Of a stretch of 64,000 nucleotides of DNA, positions 8,654 through 19,358 are shown one piece after another (position 1 is the first letter of the stretch; the number at the start of each line of letters is the position of its first letter). The notes under the pieces are model-generated. The model was not told the DNA's origin, ran no database searches, and saw nothing but the letters and a program-made list of their open reading frames with translations. The DNA lies in the NCBI RefSeq assembly GCF_036373705.1, contig NW_027102661.1:248001-312000 (forward strand). Reading direction: 5' to 3'. The position numbers were made by a program, and so were the translations under genes. This DNA comes from Amia ocellicauda (Eukaryota; Chordata; Actinopteri; Amiiformes; Amiidae).

Positions 8654-9961
8654 ATGTCTTTTGTCCACAGTCTATCGGAAGAATGCGTCAAATCAGAACT
8701 GGATCTGTTTACAGTTCCATACACTCAAACGAGTATAGATAAGAGCATATATGTAGAGATTCCCCCTCTTTCTGCAATTTCAGACACGGCCCCTCTGGAG
8801 TTTTTTATAGCTGGCAATGGCGAGGATTATATTGATTTGAATAACACATTTATTTTAATGAACTGTAAAGTGACTGATGAGGATGGCGATGCAATCGAGA
8901 AGACGACCAACGCTGGGGTCATCAATTACCCGGTGGCCACCATGTTTTCACAGGTGGATGTGACCCTGGGAGATCGGCTCATTAGTCAATGCAGCAATAC
9001 TTACCCCTATAGAGCCATGATGGAGTGTATCCTTAATTATAGTGAGGAGACCCTAAGCAAACAGTTCAGCCCCGGCCTTTTCTTCAAAGACATCCCGGAA
9101 GCTATGGACGACAAGGATCCAGAGGGACTCAATAAGGGTTTGCAAAAAAGAACGGCCTCTTCAACAGAAGGGAGGACCTTTGAGCTAATGGGGCATATCC
9201 ATGCAGACATATTTTTCCAAGAAAAACTCATGCTCAACGGGGTAGACATTAAAATTAAAATGATCCGTAGTAAAAGTGCTTTTTGTCTGATGACCCCTGA
9301 TACTGAAAAATATAAACTGACCATATTATCGGCCTCGCTGTTTGTGAAAAAAGTGTCCGTCTCCCCGGCGGTTAAACTAGGACACGCGCAGGCGTTAATG
9401 ACGGCAAACGCCAAGTACCCGATCGAAAGAGTCTATATGAAAGTCCACAGTATCCCCGCAGGGACACGGGTGATGAACCAGGAAAATCTGTTTCTAGGAC
9501 AGCTCCCAAAACAGGTTATTATAGGTCTCGAAGATAATGATGCATTTACCGGGGTTTACAACAAGAACCCCTTTAACTTTAAACATTATAACGCGGAATT
9601 TATAGCGTTGTACGTCGATGGTGTGCAGGTTCCATCCAGACCTTTTCAACCTGACTTTGAAAACGGCAATGCGGTTCGTGAATATGACAGTCTAGTACTG
9701 GCTACGGGTCGCCATCTCAAGGATCAAACTCTGCTGATCGATCGCCGGGAATACTGCAGCGGTTACACCCTGTACGGTTTCAACCTGACCCCTGACGAAG
9801 AGTGTGGACAACATTTTTCACTGATGAAGACGGGCAATATGCGTTTGGAGATGCGTTTCAAGCAGCCTCTACCACGCACTGTAAATATGGTCGTGTATGC
9901 AGTGTTTGACAACATTATTGAGGTGAATCAGAGGAGAAACGTTCTGTATGATTATTATTAA
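8654..9961 (+). CDS. Major capsid protein, double jelly-roll (copy 1)
   Basis: Open frame of 435 aa, the usual length for a Polinton major capsid protein. The N-terminal part shows the conserved block EIPPLSAISDTAPLEFFIAG and NGEDYIDLNNTFI. MCP of this family forms hexon-like trimers with two jelly-roll domains (the adenovirus/PRD1 lineage), here inferred from the family and not from a fold calculation. It starts 2 bases after the pVI-like gene and ends one base before the protease ATG, so these genes probably share a transcript. Confidence 0.88.
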   Translation: MSFVHSLSEECVKSELDLFTVPYTQTSIDKSIYVEIPPLSAISDTAPLEFFIAGNGEDYIDLNNTFILMNCKVTDEDGDAIEKTTNAGVINYPVATMFSQVDVTLGDRLISQCSNTYPYRAMMECILNYSEETLSKQFSPGLFFKDIPEAMDDKDPEGLNKGLQKRTASSTEGRTFELMGHIHADIFFQEKLMLNGVDIKIKMIRSKSAFCLMTPDTEKYKLTILSASLFVKKVSVSPAVKLGHAQALMTANAKYPIERVYMKVHSIPAGTRVMNQENLFLGQLPKQVIIGLEDNDAFTGVYNKNPFNFKHYNAEFIALYVDGVQVPSRPFQPDFENGNAVREYDSLVLATGRHLKDQTLLIDRREYCSGYTLYGFNLTPDEECGQHFSLMKTGNMRLEMRFKQPLPRTVNMVVYAVFDNIIEVNQRRNVLYDYY

Positions 9962-9962
9962 A

Positions 9963-10520
9963 ATGAAGACCAGAGAGCTCAACCACATCATGAATGCCCT
10001 GGCCGGCTCACGGAAACTGTTTCAAGGAGTCTACGCCTGCGATCAGCTGCCTAAATTTAAGATCAAGAATTTACCTGCAATGTACATAATCAACACACAC
10101 CCTAAAAATATGCCCGGAGAACATTGGCTGGCTATTTATCTAAGGGAGGACCACCGTGGTGAATTTTTTGATTCCTATGCAAACCCCCCGGATTTCAGAC
10201 CTTTCCCTCGGAAGATCAATAACTTTCTGCTCAACAACTGTCAAGAAACCATTTACAGCGGTCGTCAAGTACAAAGTCTTCAGACCTTCACTTGTGGTCA
10301 ACACTGTGTGTTTTTCTTATATCATAGATCTAAAGGAAGGTCATACCCCGATATTATGGCCTTGTACAGTGAGGATTTAGGCCAAAATGATAAAAAAGTG
10401 GCAGAGTTTGTCAGGACACTGTGGACCCCCCCTTATAACACAATGACTTACGACCCTAGCCAGCCGTGTATACAGATGGGGTGTTCTTGTGAGGATTTTA
10501 AAAGATGTCATGCGTGTTAA
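9963..10520 (+). CDS. Adenain-type cysteine protease (copy 1)
   Basis: Open frame of 185 aa. It shows the adenain catalytic set in order: His54 in GEHW, Asp70 in FFDSY, Gln104 and Cys111 in TCGQHC. The Gln-Cys spacing of seven and the position of His54 match adenovirus protease (His54, Glu71, Gln115, Cys122). Adenain matures capsid and core proteins inside the particle, with pVI-derived peptide as cofactor, and a pVI-like gene lies two genes upstream. The cysteine-rich C-terminus (GCSCEDFKRCHAC) is an extra feature. Confidence 0.9.
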   Translation: MKTRELNHIMNALAGSRKLFQGVYACDQLPKFKIKNLPAMYIINTHPKNMPGEHWLAIYLREDHRGEFFDSYANPPDFRPFPRKINNFLLNNCQETIYSGRQVQSLQTFTCGQHCVFFLYHRSKGRSYPDIMALYSEDLGQNDKKVAEFVRTLWTPPYNTMTYDPSQPCIQMGCSCEDFKRCHAC

Positions 10521-10699
10521 GGTGAAAAAATAATGAAAACAGCCTTTGAATCATTAGTTTTGTTTTAATTCAACACAATTCTTATACAAAGCAGGGGTTA
10601 TGGTATAAATAAATGTACAACATTTGAAAAATAAAAAATAAAAATAAAAAATTGTTTGTCGGGTCATTATTTACAGGGGAGACAAATAAAAACATGAGA
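10521..10699. terminator. Convergent gene end region with poly(A) signals
   Basis: About 180 bases between the rightward protease and the leftward genes. It is A/T-rich with A-rich runs near 10625-10655. AATAAA at 10608-10613 fits the 3' end of the rightward late transcript. In copy 3, TTTATT at 36138-36143 gives AATAAA on the minus strand for the leftward genes. Confidence 0.5.
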
Positions 10700-11443
10700 T
10701 TAATAAGCTTCCCAACGATGGATAGATCCTGAGGATGGTCGCTCAGCACGGTCAGAGTAATGAGATATCGGAGTCAGATCAGGCTCCACCTCTTTACACA
10801 GACGGATTTTTTGTCGCGTTTCCTGGTTAGGAACTGTTGATTGGGGCATGTTCAGACAGGCCATCGCCTGTAGGAAAGCATTCCAGCCTACAGGTCGGCG
10901 ACTATCGGGTACCTTATTAGTGCTAGTGACACTCTTCAACAAATCAAACATGTGTGAACCTTTGATCAGTTGTCCTTTAAAAACAAATTCACCCTGTTCA
11001 TTCCAAGCCGTTACCCGCGGTTTCTGAAGCATTTTGTGCAGGATATATTCTGCATGTCTTTTGCTTCTGGCCGGCATGTTTCTCAAAACATCCGTTACAA
11101 CATCTCCCTCTGAACTCTCAACAGGTTCGGTCACCGCAACATCTTTATCAACCGTTCCCCCCGCATCAGCCCCAGAACCATTTTCTTGAGAGGCCATGGT
11201 TAAAGTTAAAATGTTTTGATCTTTTTCACCCTGTCTAACCAGACGGAGGTAGCGCTGTAACGTGTTGGTATACAACTGGGCTTTGGAATACTGATTTAAA
11301 TCGGCCCTGGCCTGTATAGCTTTCATTTCAGCGTCCAGGTTGTTTTCGGCCGTTTGTCTAATGGGCTCTGGCCCGACAACATTTTTTCTCAGTTTCTCAA
11401 GCTGCTCCTGAGGGATCAAAAACATTTTCTGAGCATATTCCAT
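10700..11443 (-). CDS. Conserved Polinton protein, GSHMFDLL type (copy 1)
   Basis: Open frame of 247 aa. The N-terminal third is predicted helical and charged, the middle is Gly/Val/Glu-rich and probably disordered. The C-terminal part has AWNEQGEFVFKGQLIKGSHMFDLL and GWNAFLQAMACLNMP. Similar blocks (G-E-x...G-S-x2-x-D-L-L... and F-x2-A-L-x3-N-x-P) recur in Polinton proteins of unknown role, by recollection rather than by search. It lies 2 bases after the small basic protein, probably co-transcribed; a virion role is a guess. Confidence 0.6.
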   Translation of the reverse strand: MEYAQKMFLIPQEQLEKLRKNVVGPEPIRQTAENNLDAEMKAIQARADLNQYSKAQLYTNTLQRYLRLVRQGEKDQNILTLTMASQENGSGADAGGTVDKDVAVTEPVESSEGDVVTDVLRNMPARSKRHAEYILHKMLQKPRVTAWNEQGEFVFKGQLIKGSHMFDLLKSVTSTNKVPDSRRPVGWNAFLQAMACLNMPQSTVPNQETRQKIRLCKEVEPDLTPISHYSDRAERPSSGSIHRWEAY

Positions 11444-11445
11444 TA

Positions 11446-11781
11446 TTAACCCACTCTGGAAGCTAGAAGACTGGTTAGGAAAGGCACGGCTATGCTCAAC
11501 AGCGGTCCTATAAAACCCCCGGTTTGATTAATCTTCTTTCTTTTTCTTTTAATAGAATACTTCTTATTAGCGATGATCTTGATAACCGCTTTTTGTTTTT
11601 TGAGTTTAGAATGTTGAGAAGGGGTTAGGGGTATATTACCGCGTAAGATGTTAAAAGCTATTTCACACAGGGTCTCGATCAAATCCGAGGGGGCCCCTGC
11701 CAGCACAGCTTTCCTATGGCGCGGGCTCCTCTCAAATAACATTTGCAAAAGCGGCAGATTTCTTTTAATCCGAACAGACAT
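11446..11781 (-). CDS. Small basic virion-type protein (copy 1)
   Basis: Open frame of 111 aa. A helical N-terminal half (LPLLQMLFE...RKAVLAGAPSDLIETLCEIAFNIL) is followed by a strongly basic segment (KKYSIKRKRKKIN), then GGFIGPLLSIAVPFLTSLLAS. This pattern, helical domain then basic linker then GGF-x-G-x-LL tail, is common in small proteins of animal Polintons. A DNA-binding or core role is inferred from charge. Confidence 0.6.
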   Translation of the reverse strand: MSVRIKRNLPLLQMLFERSPRHRKAVLAGAPSDLIETLCEIAFNILRGNIPLTPSQHSKLKKQKAVIKIIANKKYSIKRKRKKINQTGGFIGPLLSIAVPFLTSLLASRVG

Positions 11782-11787
11782 TCTTAT

Positions 11788-12459
11788 TTATTTCCTTTTC
11801 TTTAGCACATAGACTGCCGGCCAATCGGGCGGGCACAAACCTGTTCTGAGGCGAAAGTCTTCTGGGGTTTGTGCTTTTAAGTCCGCAATCAAGTACCCGT
11901 AGGGTTTTTTGGTGGCATCCTCAAATGCCTCCAAAAAGAACTTGGTCTGGTTAGGGTACATTTGACGAGCCAAGACGGTGACCTGTAGTTTATCTCTGGG
12001 GTTTTTAAAAAGAATTATATAATTGGCATTTAAATTAATAGTGCGGCTTTTTTTACCTTGAAAAAATAGATTTTGAACTAAATAAATAATACTTTAATTC
12101 CTATGATGAGTGTACTTTGTGAAAGCTTTTTCCACTTCACTGTTGTCACCGGCCTGCTCCATCTGGTCATCAAGGATCACTAGGTTAGTTTGACCGGGCG
12201 GGAACAAGTCATCGCCACACAACGAGGCGGGGAGACCTTGCACAAATTTCAGATTATTTTTTTTCGAAGCCAAATCATCGTAGAGAGGTTGCCAGCAAGA
12301 GTAACACCACACTATGTTGTCAAGAGCTTGGGACACGGTTGCGTCCACATCTTCTATGATGTTCTTTATAAGATAGCTCTTCCCCGAATTGGAGGGACCG
12401 GCTATAATACAGGAGAAAGGGTGTTGAAGTCTGTTATCAAAACCACCGCTAATATCCAT
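11788..12459 (-). pseudogene. FtsK/HerA-type packaging ATPase (copy 1), broken
   Basis: DNA-packaging ATPase of the A32/HerA-FtsK class. Walker A is AGPSNSGKS (residues 20-28) and Walker B NLVILDD (about 92-98). The start codon overlaps the end of PolB within TATGGATATTAG. Broken about once in this copy; the frame in copy 3 is open. Confidence 0.85.
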
Positions 12460-15400
12460 AAGGCAGAGTGGTATAATCAGTCTTCAACACTCTTTTATTG
12501 TACACCACCCTGAATCGTTTGTTTAGTGATCTATTTTCCAACGTGTACCCCTTTTTATTGCGATAGATCTGATTTCCGGCTGTAATAATCTCACGAGGAG
12601 GCGCGTCTTTCTCGGTTAAAAAACTTTCTACCAGGGTCGTCAGAGACTTGATGTTAATGAGCTTGTTGTTACAATGGTTCAGAGTGAAACCCTTAACTTT
12701 CATACAGGTCTTACCCGCAGCCGTTCTGTATGCGTAAGTCTTAGGACCCCCTGAAACAAACTCCACTATGTGGTCCTGAGGATCTAGTTCGCTCGTTAAC
12801 TCCCCAAGGTAGTCCCCGAGGGGAGGGACCCAATCCCCTGGCCTGGTGACAAAGATTACAGAGTCAGTATCATGATAGAGCGTGCGTTCCTGCAACTGAT
12901 CCATTAAGTTGTACAGTTCAAGCCGGGCGTAAGCCGTGGTAAAAACCGCTATGAAAACATTAACGTTCCCCTGTTTGGTGGGGAAATCTTTAGGGGCCCT
13001 CCACTGGACCTGTGCCACGTGGTCATTTAAGAATTGAAAGTGTGATACTGCATGTTGTTTGGAAAACATAAATTCTATGAACAGTTCAGGGGTTTTAATC
13101 AAGGTTGTGTTTAGACGGTAATTTCTTTCCCCAAACTTACCCCACAGACTGTTTAAAATCAGTTTGGACATTTGTCTCTTGGCGGGGTTTACAGTTATGT
13201 TCCCCGGCTCTACACGGATCCCTTCCTTTTCAAAATATTGCTGAACGTATCGCTCTTTGGCCGCGGAGTCAACACACCATGAGGGATAGCCCGATGCCTC
13301 CTGTTTCCCTTTCAGATGGGTCATAATGTAATCAGCAAAAAGAGTATCAGTTTTTTCAGAAAAATGCCAAACCTCATACACCTTACCGACTCTGTAACCT
13401 TTCTCCACCGCCTTGTCAAGCTCGATGCTACACCAGACACCCGTCAGCGCTCTCTCTTCATCACTGTGCAGACAAGAGGTAGTTTGATTTTCAGTTTCCA
13501 CACACGTTCTACACAGAGGGAACATCAATTTTCCCGAACACCTGTAAGGCAACACGGGTAAGAACAGCTCGCGAGGAGGGTACATGGTGACTTTGATCAA
13601 ACTAAAGTAATGTCCGATTTCGAGAAAGTCACGATAAACAATGGTTGGACGCCCCACCGGGTACATTTTGGTCTTGTTGACATAAGGGTACAGACTGGTG
13701 AAATCATAGTAATCTACTCTCTCACCCTCCTTTACCTCATAATGTAAACAGATGGCATTGGTACAACCCCCAAATAACGCATCCCGGGGCTCTAGACATT
13801 CAGGAAAGTCCAAGGTTTCCATAAACCGTTGTACCCCCGCATCCTGTTGCTTCAGGGTCGTCCACTCGTGTTCCCAAATCACCAGCACGTTCAAACCATA
13901 GGTGTTTTTTAAAGTTTCAATTCGTTCCTGGAAATCATAGTACATATCACCGCAGAGTTTTAGTGTTACGGGGTTAAAGGTGTTTGGGTCAAAGCACTGA
14001 GGACAGCCATGGTAAATACAACCGGCAAACTCATAAGCGGTACGCCGCCCGGACACGTCGCTAAAACCGTCTAAGTAGTAAGGCCCCATTTTTACTTCCC
14101 CTTGATTTAAAGCATGTCTGATGAAGATGTTATCCCGGGCACTCAGGTATTCCACCCACTGTATGGAGACAGTCGAAAAGTTCTTTTGTCTAGCACGATA
14201 GTTGTCAGAAGTGGTGACCGCTATAGTGTTTTTCTGCAAGAAATTGGACCGATACATTTTCATGCAGAGAGACGCTATGGTCACACTTTGCAAAGGGTTG
14301 AGACCCGATGTGTTGATAACCTCGGCGCAGAAACGCACACAGGCTTCTTTAAGGATCACCACATCATTTTTACAATAAGCGGCCATCTCTTCTCGGAAAT
14401 CAAAAACACCTCACTTAACCGTATTGTACCATTTAAAGAATTCCTCCCTCTCATGAGACATCATAGTATCAACCCCATAATAAGAGGCGGGCGGGTAGGA
14501 CCCTTGATAATTTTGAGTGTCCTTAGTATTAAAAAAATGGCAGAACCAACCTTTCTTCTGAGCCTCAAAACCCAGAGCCTTAGGCAAAGTGCTCAATTTC
14601 ATGGGGAGGAAATTTAACAAGTCTATGTAACGTTAGTTGAAAGCTTCGTCGGTGAAACACATGATCTTGCTACCCTGAGCTATTATTCTTGGGGTCACCC
14701 CATTTTCCACCAGATACTTCATCAAAATGTAAGAATCATAACCCTTAGCATTGTGGGCAATAAATGTGTAATTGAGGTATTTTGGACCTCGATACCGCGT
14801 AAAGAAATCCCTGACACAACTCTCACCGCTAGCTGACCACTCACGATCCAACATGTCAATACAGTGTATATAATTAGCAACGTGGACCCCGTTTTCTTGC
14901 CGGCATTCAAAATCAAAAAAGACATACCAGTTGTGCGGCGGCTCCTTTTTAACCGGCTGAATAAAGCACTGGTGTTCGGACCCCGGGGTTAAATCAGCAT
15001 TACAGATCCTGCATCTCGGCTCCAGACATTTGTGTGGTTTAACCTCATGAAAACGGTACTGGAGGCAACACTGCGGGCAACATTTAGTTTGATCACAATA
15101 ACTCCGTTTTTTAACCCCCTCAGCAGCGGCCCTCTGTACCTTATGCTCGGAAAAACAGAACGCTGAGAGACAAATCCTTAAGCAATCTTTACATCGGATG
15201 GTAGGGGCCAAACCCTTACGACATTGCGGATTGAAACAGACGTTACAGTAACCGTCACAGCGGTGCTTAAGCTTATCATTGAAGGCCTTATAACACCAAT
15301 GACAAACATACGAACAACCCAAAAAAGCCGTCAAACTCTTTATTCCAAAGTAATGACTATCACTTAGGAAGAGAAACAGTGTCTGTGTATGGGTTTCAGG

Positions 15401-15787
15401 ATGTGTCTGAAATTTCACAAATACTTCCTTTACCTCACAACGGTACCACACAACAATTTTTAAAGACAACAACTCCTCAAACTTGGTGATGTCTGAAAAG
15501 GCAACCATCTGTTGAGAGTTTAAGCCGGCCCTCTGATGAAGCATTAAAGCCTCTTGCAGAGCTTGGGGTTCAGGCATGTCGGGGGTGAGTAGTTTTATTA
15601 AACTGTAAGCAAAACAGAGCTTATTGTCCCCACTGGAACTCACCACTAATTGCCTGAGCTTGGTCCTAATTATGTCGTTCTTCAAGCATTTCGACAGTCT
15701 TCTAAGCGCCCCACCCTCAGGGTTACGAACCACATTCATTACCAGAGACAGACTTTCATCAGCTAAGATGGCTGCGTTACTTTGCAA
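12449..15787 (-). pseudogene. Protein-primed DNA polymerase B (copy 1), broken
   Basis: The gene spans about 3.3 kb (about 1,110 codons), normal for Polinton PolB. Visible: an N-terminal part with many Cys pairs (zinc-ribbon-like, including CHWCYKAF); exonuclease motifs FFDFECRQ and FIAHNAKGYDS; polymerase motif A YDFTSLYPYVN, motif B KLILNSLWGKFGE and motif C YHDTDSVIF. This enzyme replicates the linear element genome from protein-primed ends. It is broken, with one to two breaks. The 5' end overlaps the upstream gene by 25 bases. Confidence 0.88.
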
Positions 15788-16560
15788 TAACGCTTCGATT
15801 TTAGCCAGACGTCTAAATTATCTCCACTCAGCATTACAGATAGGTTGCTAAACAAATCATCCCCTCTGAGTTCTAACTGTACAACATCTCGAGGTCTGAC
15901 CCTTTCAGCAACCTGTTCAAGCATTTTCTGCAAGGCCTCGTGTATGTTGACAAATATTTCTGCATAATTGTCACAATTTAAAAGTTCTGCAAAATTAAAA
16001 CGCTGAATCATTTCAAAATTGTTATAGGCCGGTCTATCTATAATCACGGGATCACTGGTACTCTTGGACACATCATCATTTTGAACAAAGCCTTCACCCC
16101 CTACATTCTCACAGAGCATGTCCTCCACAGCCTTATCAGTCTCAGAACCCTCCACATTCCGAACACCCCCACTGCTGACATCTACAAAACCCCCTTTTTG
16201 AGGAGGCTCATTTAAAGCCTGTAAAAGTCCTTCAAAGATATCCAACCGGTTAATGTCAAGACCCTCCTCTATAGTGATGGCTGCTTCTGCCGCCATCCTG
16301 TGTTCTAATTGTCTCAAATCATTTATAATAGGGGCAGAATTTGGTCGGGGTAGCTCCTCCAAAGCCTCCACCATTTCAAACAAATCGGGGTGAACTAGGG
16401 GGTGAACCTCTATAAGCGCTACCGGTGGGAGGTGGTTATTTAGATCATTGACCATCTGTAACAGGTCGGGGTTCACCGGTAAGTCTGTTAATTCACATTC
16501 TATCGGTGGTAATTGGGGGTTATTTAAATCATTTATCATTTGTAATAGTTCCAGGTTCAT
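15763..16560 (-). CDS. Protein with LLQM-x-NDLNN repeats upstream of PolB (copy 1)
   Basis: Open frame of 265 aa from the first in-frame ATG at 16560. Three related blocks follow each other near the N-terminus: MNLELLQMINDLNN, VNPDLLQMVNDLNN and VHPDLFEMVEALEE, each about 25-30 residues apart. The rest is acidic, then helical (LLNCDNYAEIFVNIHEALQKML). I do not recognise the family. The position directly before PolB would suit a replication partner such as a terminal protein, but nothing in the sequence proves this. The start is uncertain. Confidence 0.5.
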   Translation of the reverse strand: MNLELLQMINDLNNPQLPPIECELTDLPVNPDLLQMVNDLNNHLPPVALIEVHPLVHPDLFEMVEALEELPRPNSAPIINDLRQLEHRMAAEAAITIEEGLDINRLDIFEGLLQALNEPPQKGGFVDVSSGGVRNVEGSETDKAVEDMLCENVGGEGFVQNDDVSKSTSDPVIIDRPAYNNFEMIQRFNFAELLNCDNYAEIFVNIHEALQKMLEQVAERVRPRDVVQLELRGDDLFSNLSVMLSGDNLDVWLKSKRYCKVTQPS

Positions 16561-16743
16561 TGGGACATCAGAGGAGTTCACAACAGGGCCGGGGATGTTC
16601 TCTCGGGAAGGTCTTTTTGGGGCCCTAGCTTGTTCATAATCCTTTAGTTTGTGAGTTCTTTTACCAAGTCAGGACATTTTTTAATTTATTTTTTATTTTT
16701 CCAACAACCCACAATAGTAAGGCGTTTTGTGTCTATTAAAACA

Positions 16744-17345
16744 TTAAATACGGTACAATTCGTTAGTAAGGGTATTAATAAGGGTGTTTTGGCTCTCTAT
16801 CACCAGGTTTTGCCCCACTAACACAAGTCTTTGATTTTGTAACAAAGTATGTAGCAACTCATGCCGACCTTCAGGAAGTAGCTCCGGGGGCTGGTGGCCT
16901 GGCTCAGCTTCAAAGGATGGTCGCTCCGGTAAATCTCGGTCGAAGGAGGCAGGGAGCGAGCGTATACTCATGGACGGAGACCAAGAAGGCCTTTGCGGTG
17001 ACACCCTGGCCAAGCGCGGGGTACTGTTCCGCGTTTCTGTAGCCAAGAAACGGGTCTGGGGGGACGATGTTGAAACCAGGCCGTCGTTGGGTGGTGTGTC
17101 AGCCCTGACTGACGGCGACCCCTGAGGTTGTTGGATGCCTGTATTTGTTCCGCCCGACAATGCGGCGGGCTGAATCTGGGGTGTTGAATTACCCCTAGAA
17201 GGCTGTGGCCTGAGTAGATGTTGGGGGGTCTCCAAGACCACCGTGGGGGATCCTATCGGTGATCTCACCGGGGAAGATGTTTGATCCCACTTAGACGGGG
17301 TAATTGTCCTCAATAGCTCATCCACAGAATGACTATCCCAAGAGT
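16744..17345 (-). CDS. Ser/Pro-rich protein, probable last exon (copy 1)
   Basis: Open for about 200 codons. It is rich in Ser, Pro, Thr and Gln (probably disordered), with a C-terminal helix (ELLHTLLQNQRLVLVGQNLVIESQNTLINTLTNEL) shown here only in part as NTLINTLTNEL. No ATG opens the frame. Instead a splice-acceptor-like TTTTTATTCTTCCCAAG ends just before 17345, so it is more likely an exon than a complete gene. Function unknown. Confidence 0.5.
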
Positions 17346-19358
17346 CTTGGGAAGAATAAAAATATACATTACATTTACATCTTTAAACGGTGACAGAAAT
17401 CAAACTTAAAACAACATGTCCAGGACATTCAAAACCTTTAGCTTTTTTAAACCTTTGAAAATAGCCTTAGACATTCACTACAACGCCTTATTATTTACAG
17501 ACAATATATTTATTAGGACTTGATAATAAATGTAAAACAGAGAAGCCGCTGTAAATAAACTGTTTCTTAAATGTTTCTTTAAAAACTGTAATATTGTTAA
17601 TAAAACACACACACACACAACAACATTTCATTTTTAAACGAACCTTCCAAGTGTAAACGCTTCCTGATCCCGGGACTTCCTGTTTCACAAACGTTTTCAC
17701 GATCTGTTTAAATATTAAATACAATGAACACCTTCAAGCCTTTTCCTACAACCACTTTAAAACAGAAGTATAATAGCGGGAGATAAGCCAAACAACTTAC
17801 TAAACCCTTTCGGACGTCTTTACTTCCTAACCAGACGGTACGGCAATCGGTCATTTCTAAACACGTTCCCCAGAAACAAGCATAGACCTGTCCGGACTTC
17901 TAAAGATCTTTCCCAGAACCCCCCGCCCTACAGGAAATGGTCACCCATCGCTTAAATATTAGCCATCAACGGGCAAACAAAGCCCTTTTAAAAACATTAA
18001 AGTTTGAAAGATCTTACTTACCTCCACAGAATAATCGTTTCTTATGTTTTTCGGCTGGTTTAGCTTTTTGCACCGCTGTGAAGGTAAGAGACATGTTTAA
18101 CCTTTAACCACACCGCTTTATAAGAAGCTTTAACCTCTTACAGGCTGCAGACATATACTCACAGTTATCAGATACCGGGGCTAACGGCCTTTCAGATTCT
18201 TGAAAGGTTACGGTTCTCGAAGGTAAAACGAAACAAGCCCTCGATGTGGAAGGCCTTTCGTTGTCTCGAACCACGTTTCTTAATACTGTTAGACAGGATA
18301 ATTTTTTAAAATTAACAAAACTGGACTCAAACATCTTACAGAAACGTTATACAAACAAACAGGGGTTTAGTTCTTACCCGGTCGGCAGACAGCCTGTCTA
18401 GGGACAACCATTTCTCTTGGTCGATCCTCGGAGACATTAATCACAGGCCTTTCGATAGTTTCTGTGTAATTAAAGAGACCGGCATTAATATATATTAAAA
18501 CGTTTTCATAACTCTAATGAGCCGCTTCAAAACCACACACACCCATGCATAAGAACCCATGAGCGCAAACACAAAAATCTTACCGTCGTTGTTCCAGATG
18601 ATCTCCTCAGCGTTGGGAATTAACTCCTGTTGACTGGTTGAAAAATAATTTTACAGAACTTAAAACAGATGTTATAGCCTTATTTACAATACATGCACAC
18701 AACACGCTCTGAGTCAATGAAAATAATCTGAAGACTTGCCTAAAAACTCGTTTAAATCGAATCGCTGATGTTGTTTCCGGACATTGTTGATCTTTAGTCT
18801 TAAATCGAAAGGTCAGTATGAGTCTGTCGAGCTGAAGACCAGACCTTCATACTTATACTGATGGCCACATGCCGGATCTGTTTGTAAGGCATTGTTCTGG
18901 TCTGGCCTTTGTGCCACCCTGTTACCAATTAACATATCAAAACCAACCAATAAAATGACACTGCATCAAATTTCAAATAGAAACCAAGATGGAGACGATC
19001 TCTCTCCTCTCTACTCTAAACTTTTATTAGAACCTTTTGGTCTCTCAAAAAAACATTTTTAAGCATCAAGACCTATAGTCAACAACCACTAAGAATATTT
19101 CAGGCCTTTATAAGCGCTAAAAAACAACCTGAGCCTAGAAAATAACTATAAAGATCAAAAATAACTAGCGCTTTTACAGTGATTTTTTTTTTTTTTTTTA
19201 TAGCGATGCTTTGTTTGGTATTAAACAAGTCACAAACTACTCAGAACAGCGTTTATCCCCGCAAAAGAGATATTTGGGTTTATTTTACAAAGCTTATAAA
19301 TTATATAGGTTAAAAGTATTCTGAATGTTTTGATATCACACGCCATACCAACTGTTGT
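17346..19358 (-). other. Leader/intron region of the leftward transcripts (copy 1)
   Basis: No long reading frame. On the minus strand several splice-like sites are visible: an exon-like stretch 18334-18163 that opens with ATG and ends in ACT/GTGAGT; another at 18075-18022 ending GGAG/GTAAGTAAG; further donor-like sites near 18375 (GGTAAGAAC) and 18583 (GGTAAGA). A short CA run lies near 17605. The last part is A/T-rich with a T-run near 19180-19200. Confidence 0.4.

Larger units (their letters stand above)
4061..19358 (+). mobile_element. Polinton (adintovirus-like) fossil, copy 1
   Basis: Element of about 15.3 kb. It starts with the 185-bp left terminal repeat (AGTAGATAGTAGGG...) directly after host sequence CATAAG. 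On the right it runs into tRNA-array sequence without a terminal repeat. Parts in order: three early genes, integrase, penton, pVI-like protein, major capsid protein and protease on the plus strand; conserved Polinton protein, small basic protein, packaging ATPase, PolB, repeat-bearing protein and Ser/Pro-rich exon on the minus strand; then a non-coding leader. It is broken, with roughly eight breaks. Several long frames are still open, so it is young. Confidence 0.93.

Noticed and set aside
4061-19358. Free adenovirus or endogenous retrovirus
   Set aside because: The retroviral-type integrase stands beside PolB, adenain and double jelly-roll capsid genes, and there are no LTRs, gag or reverse transcriptase; this combination is Polinton-specific.
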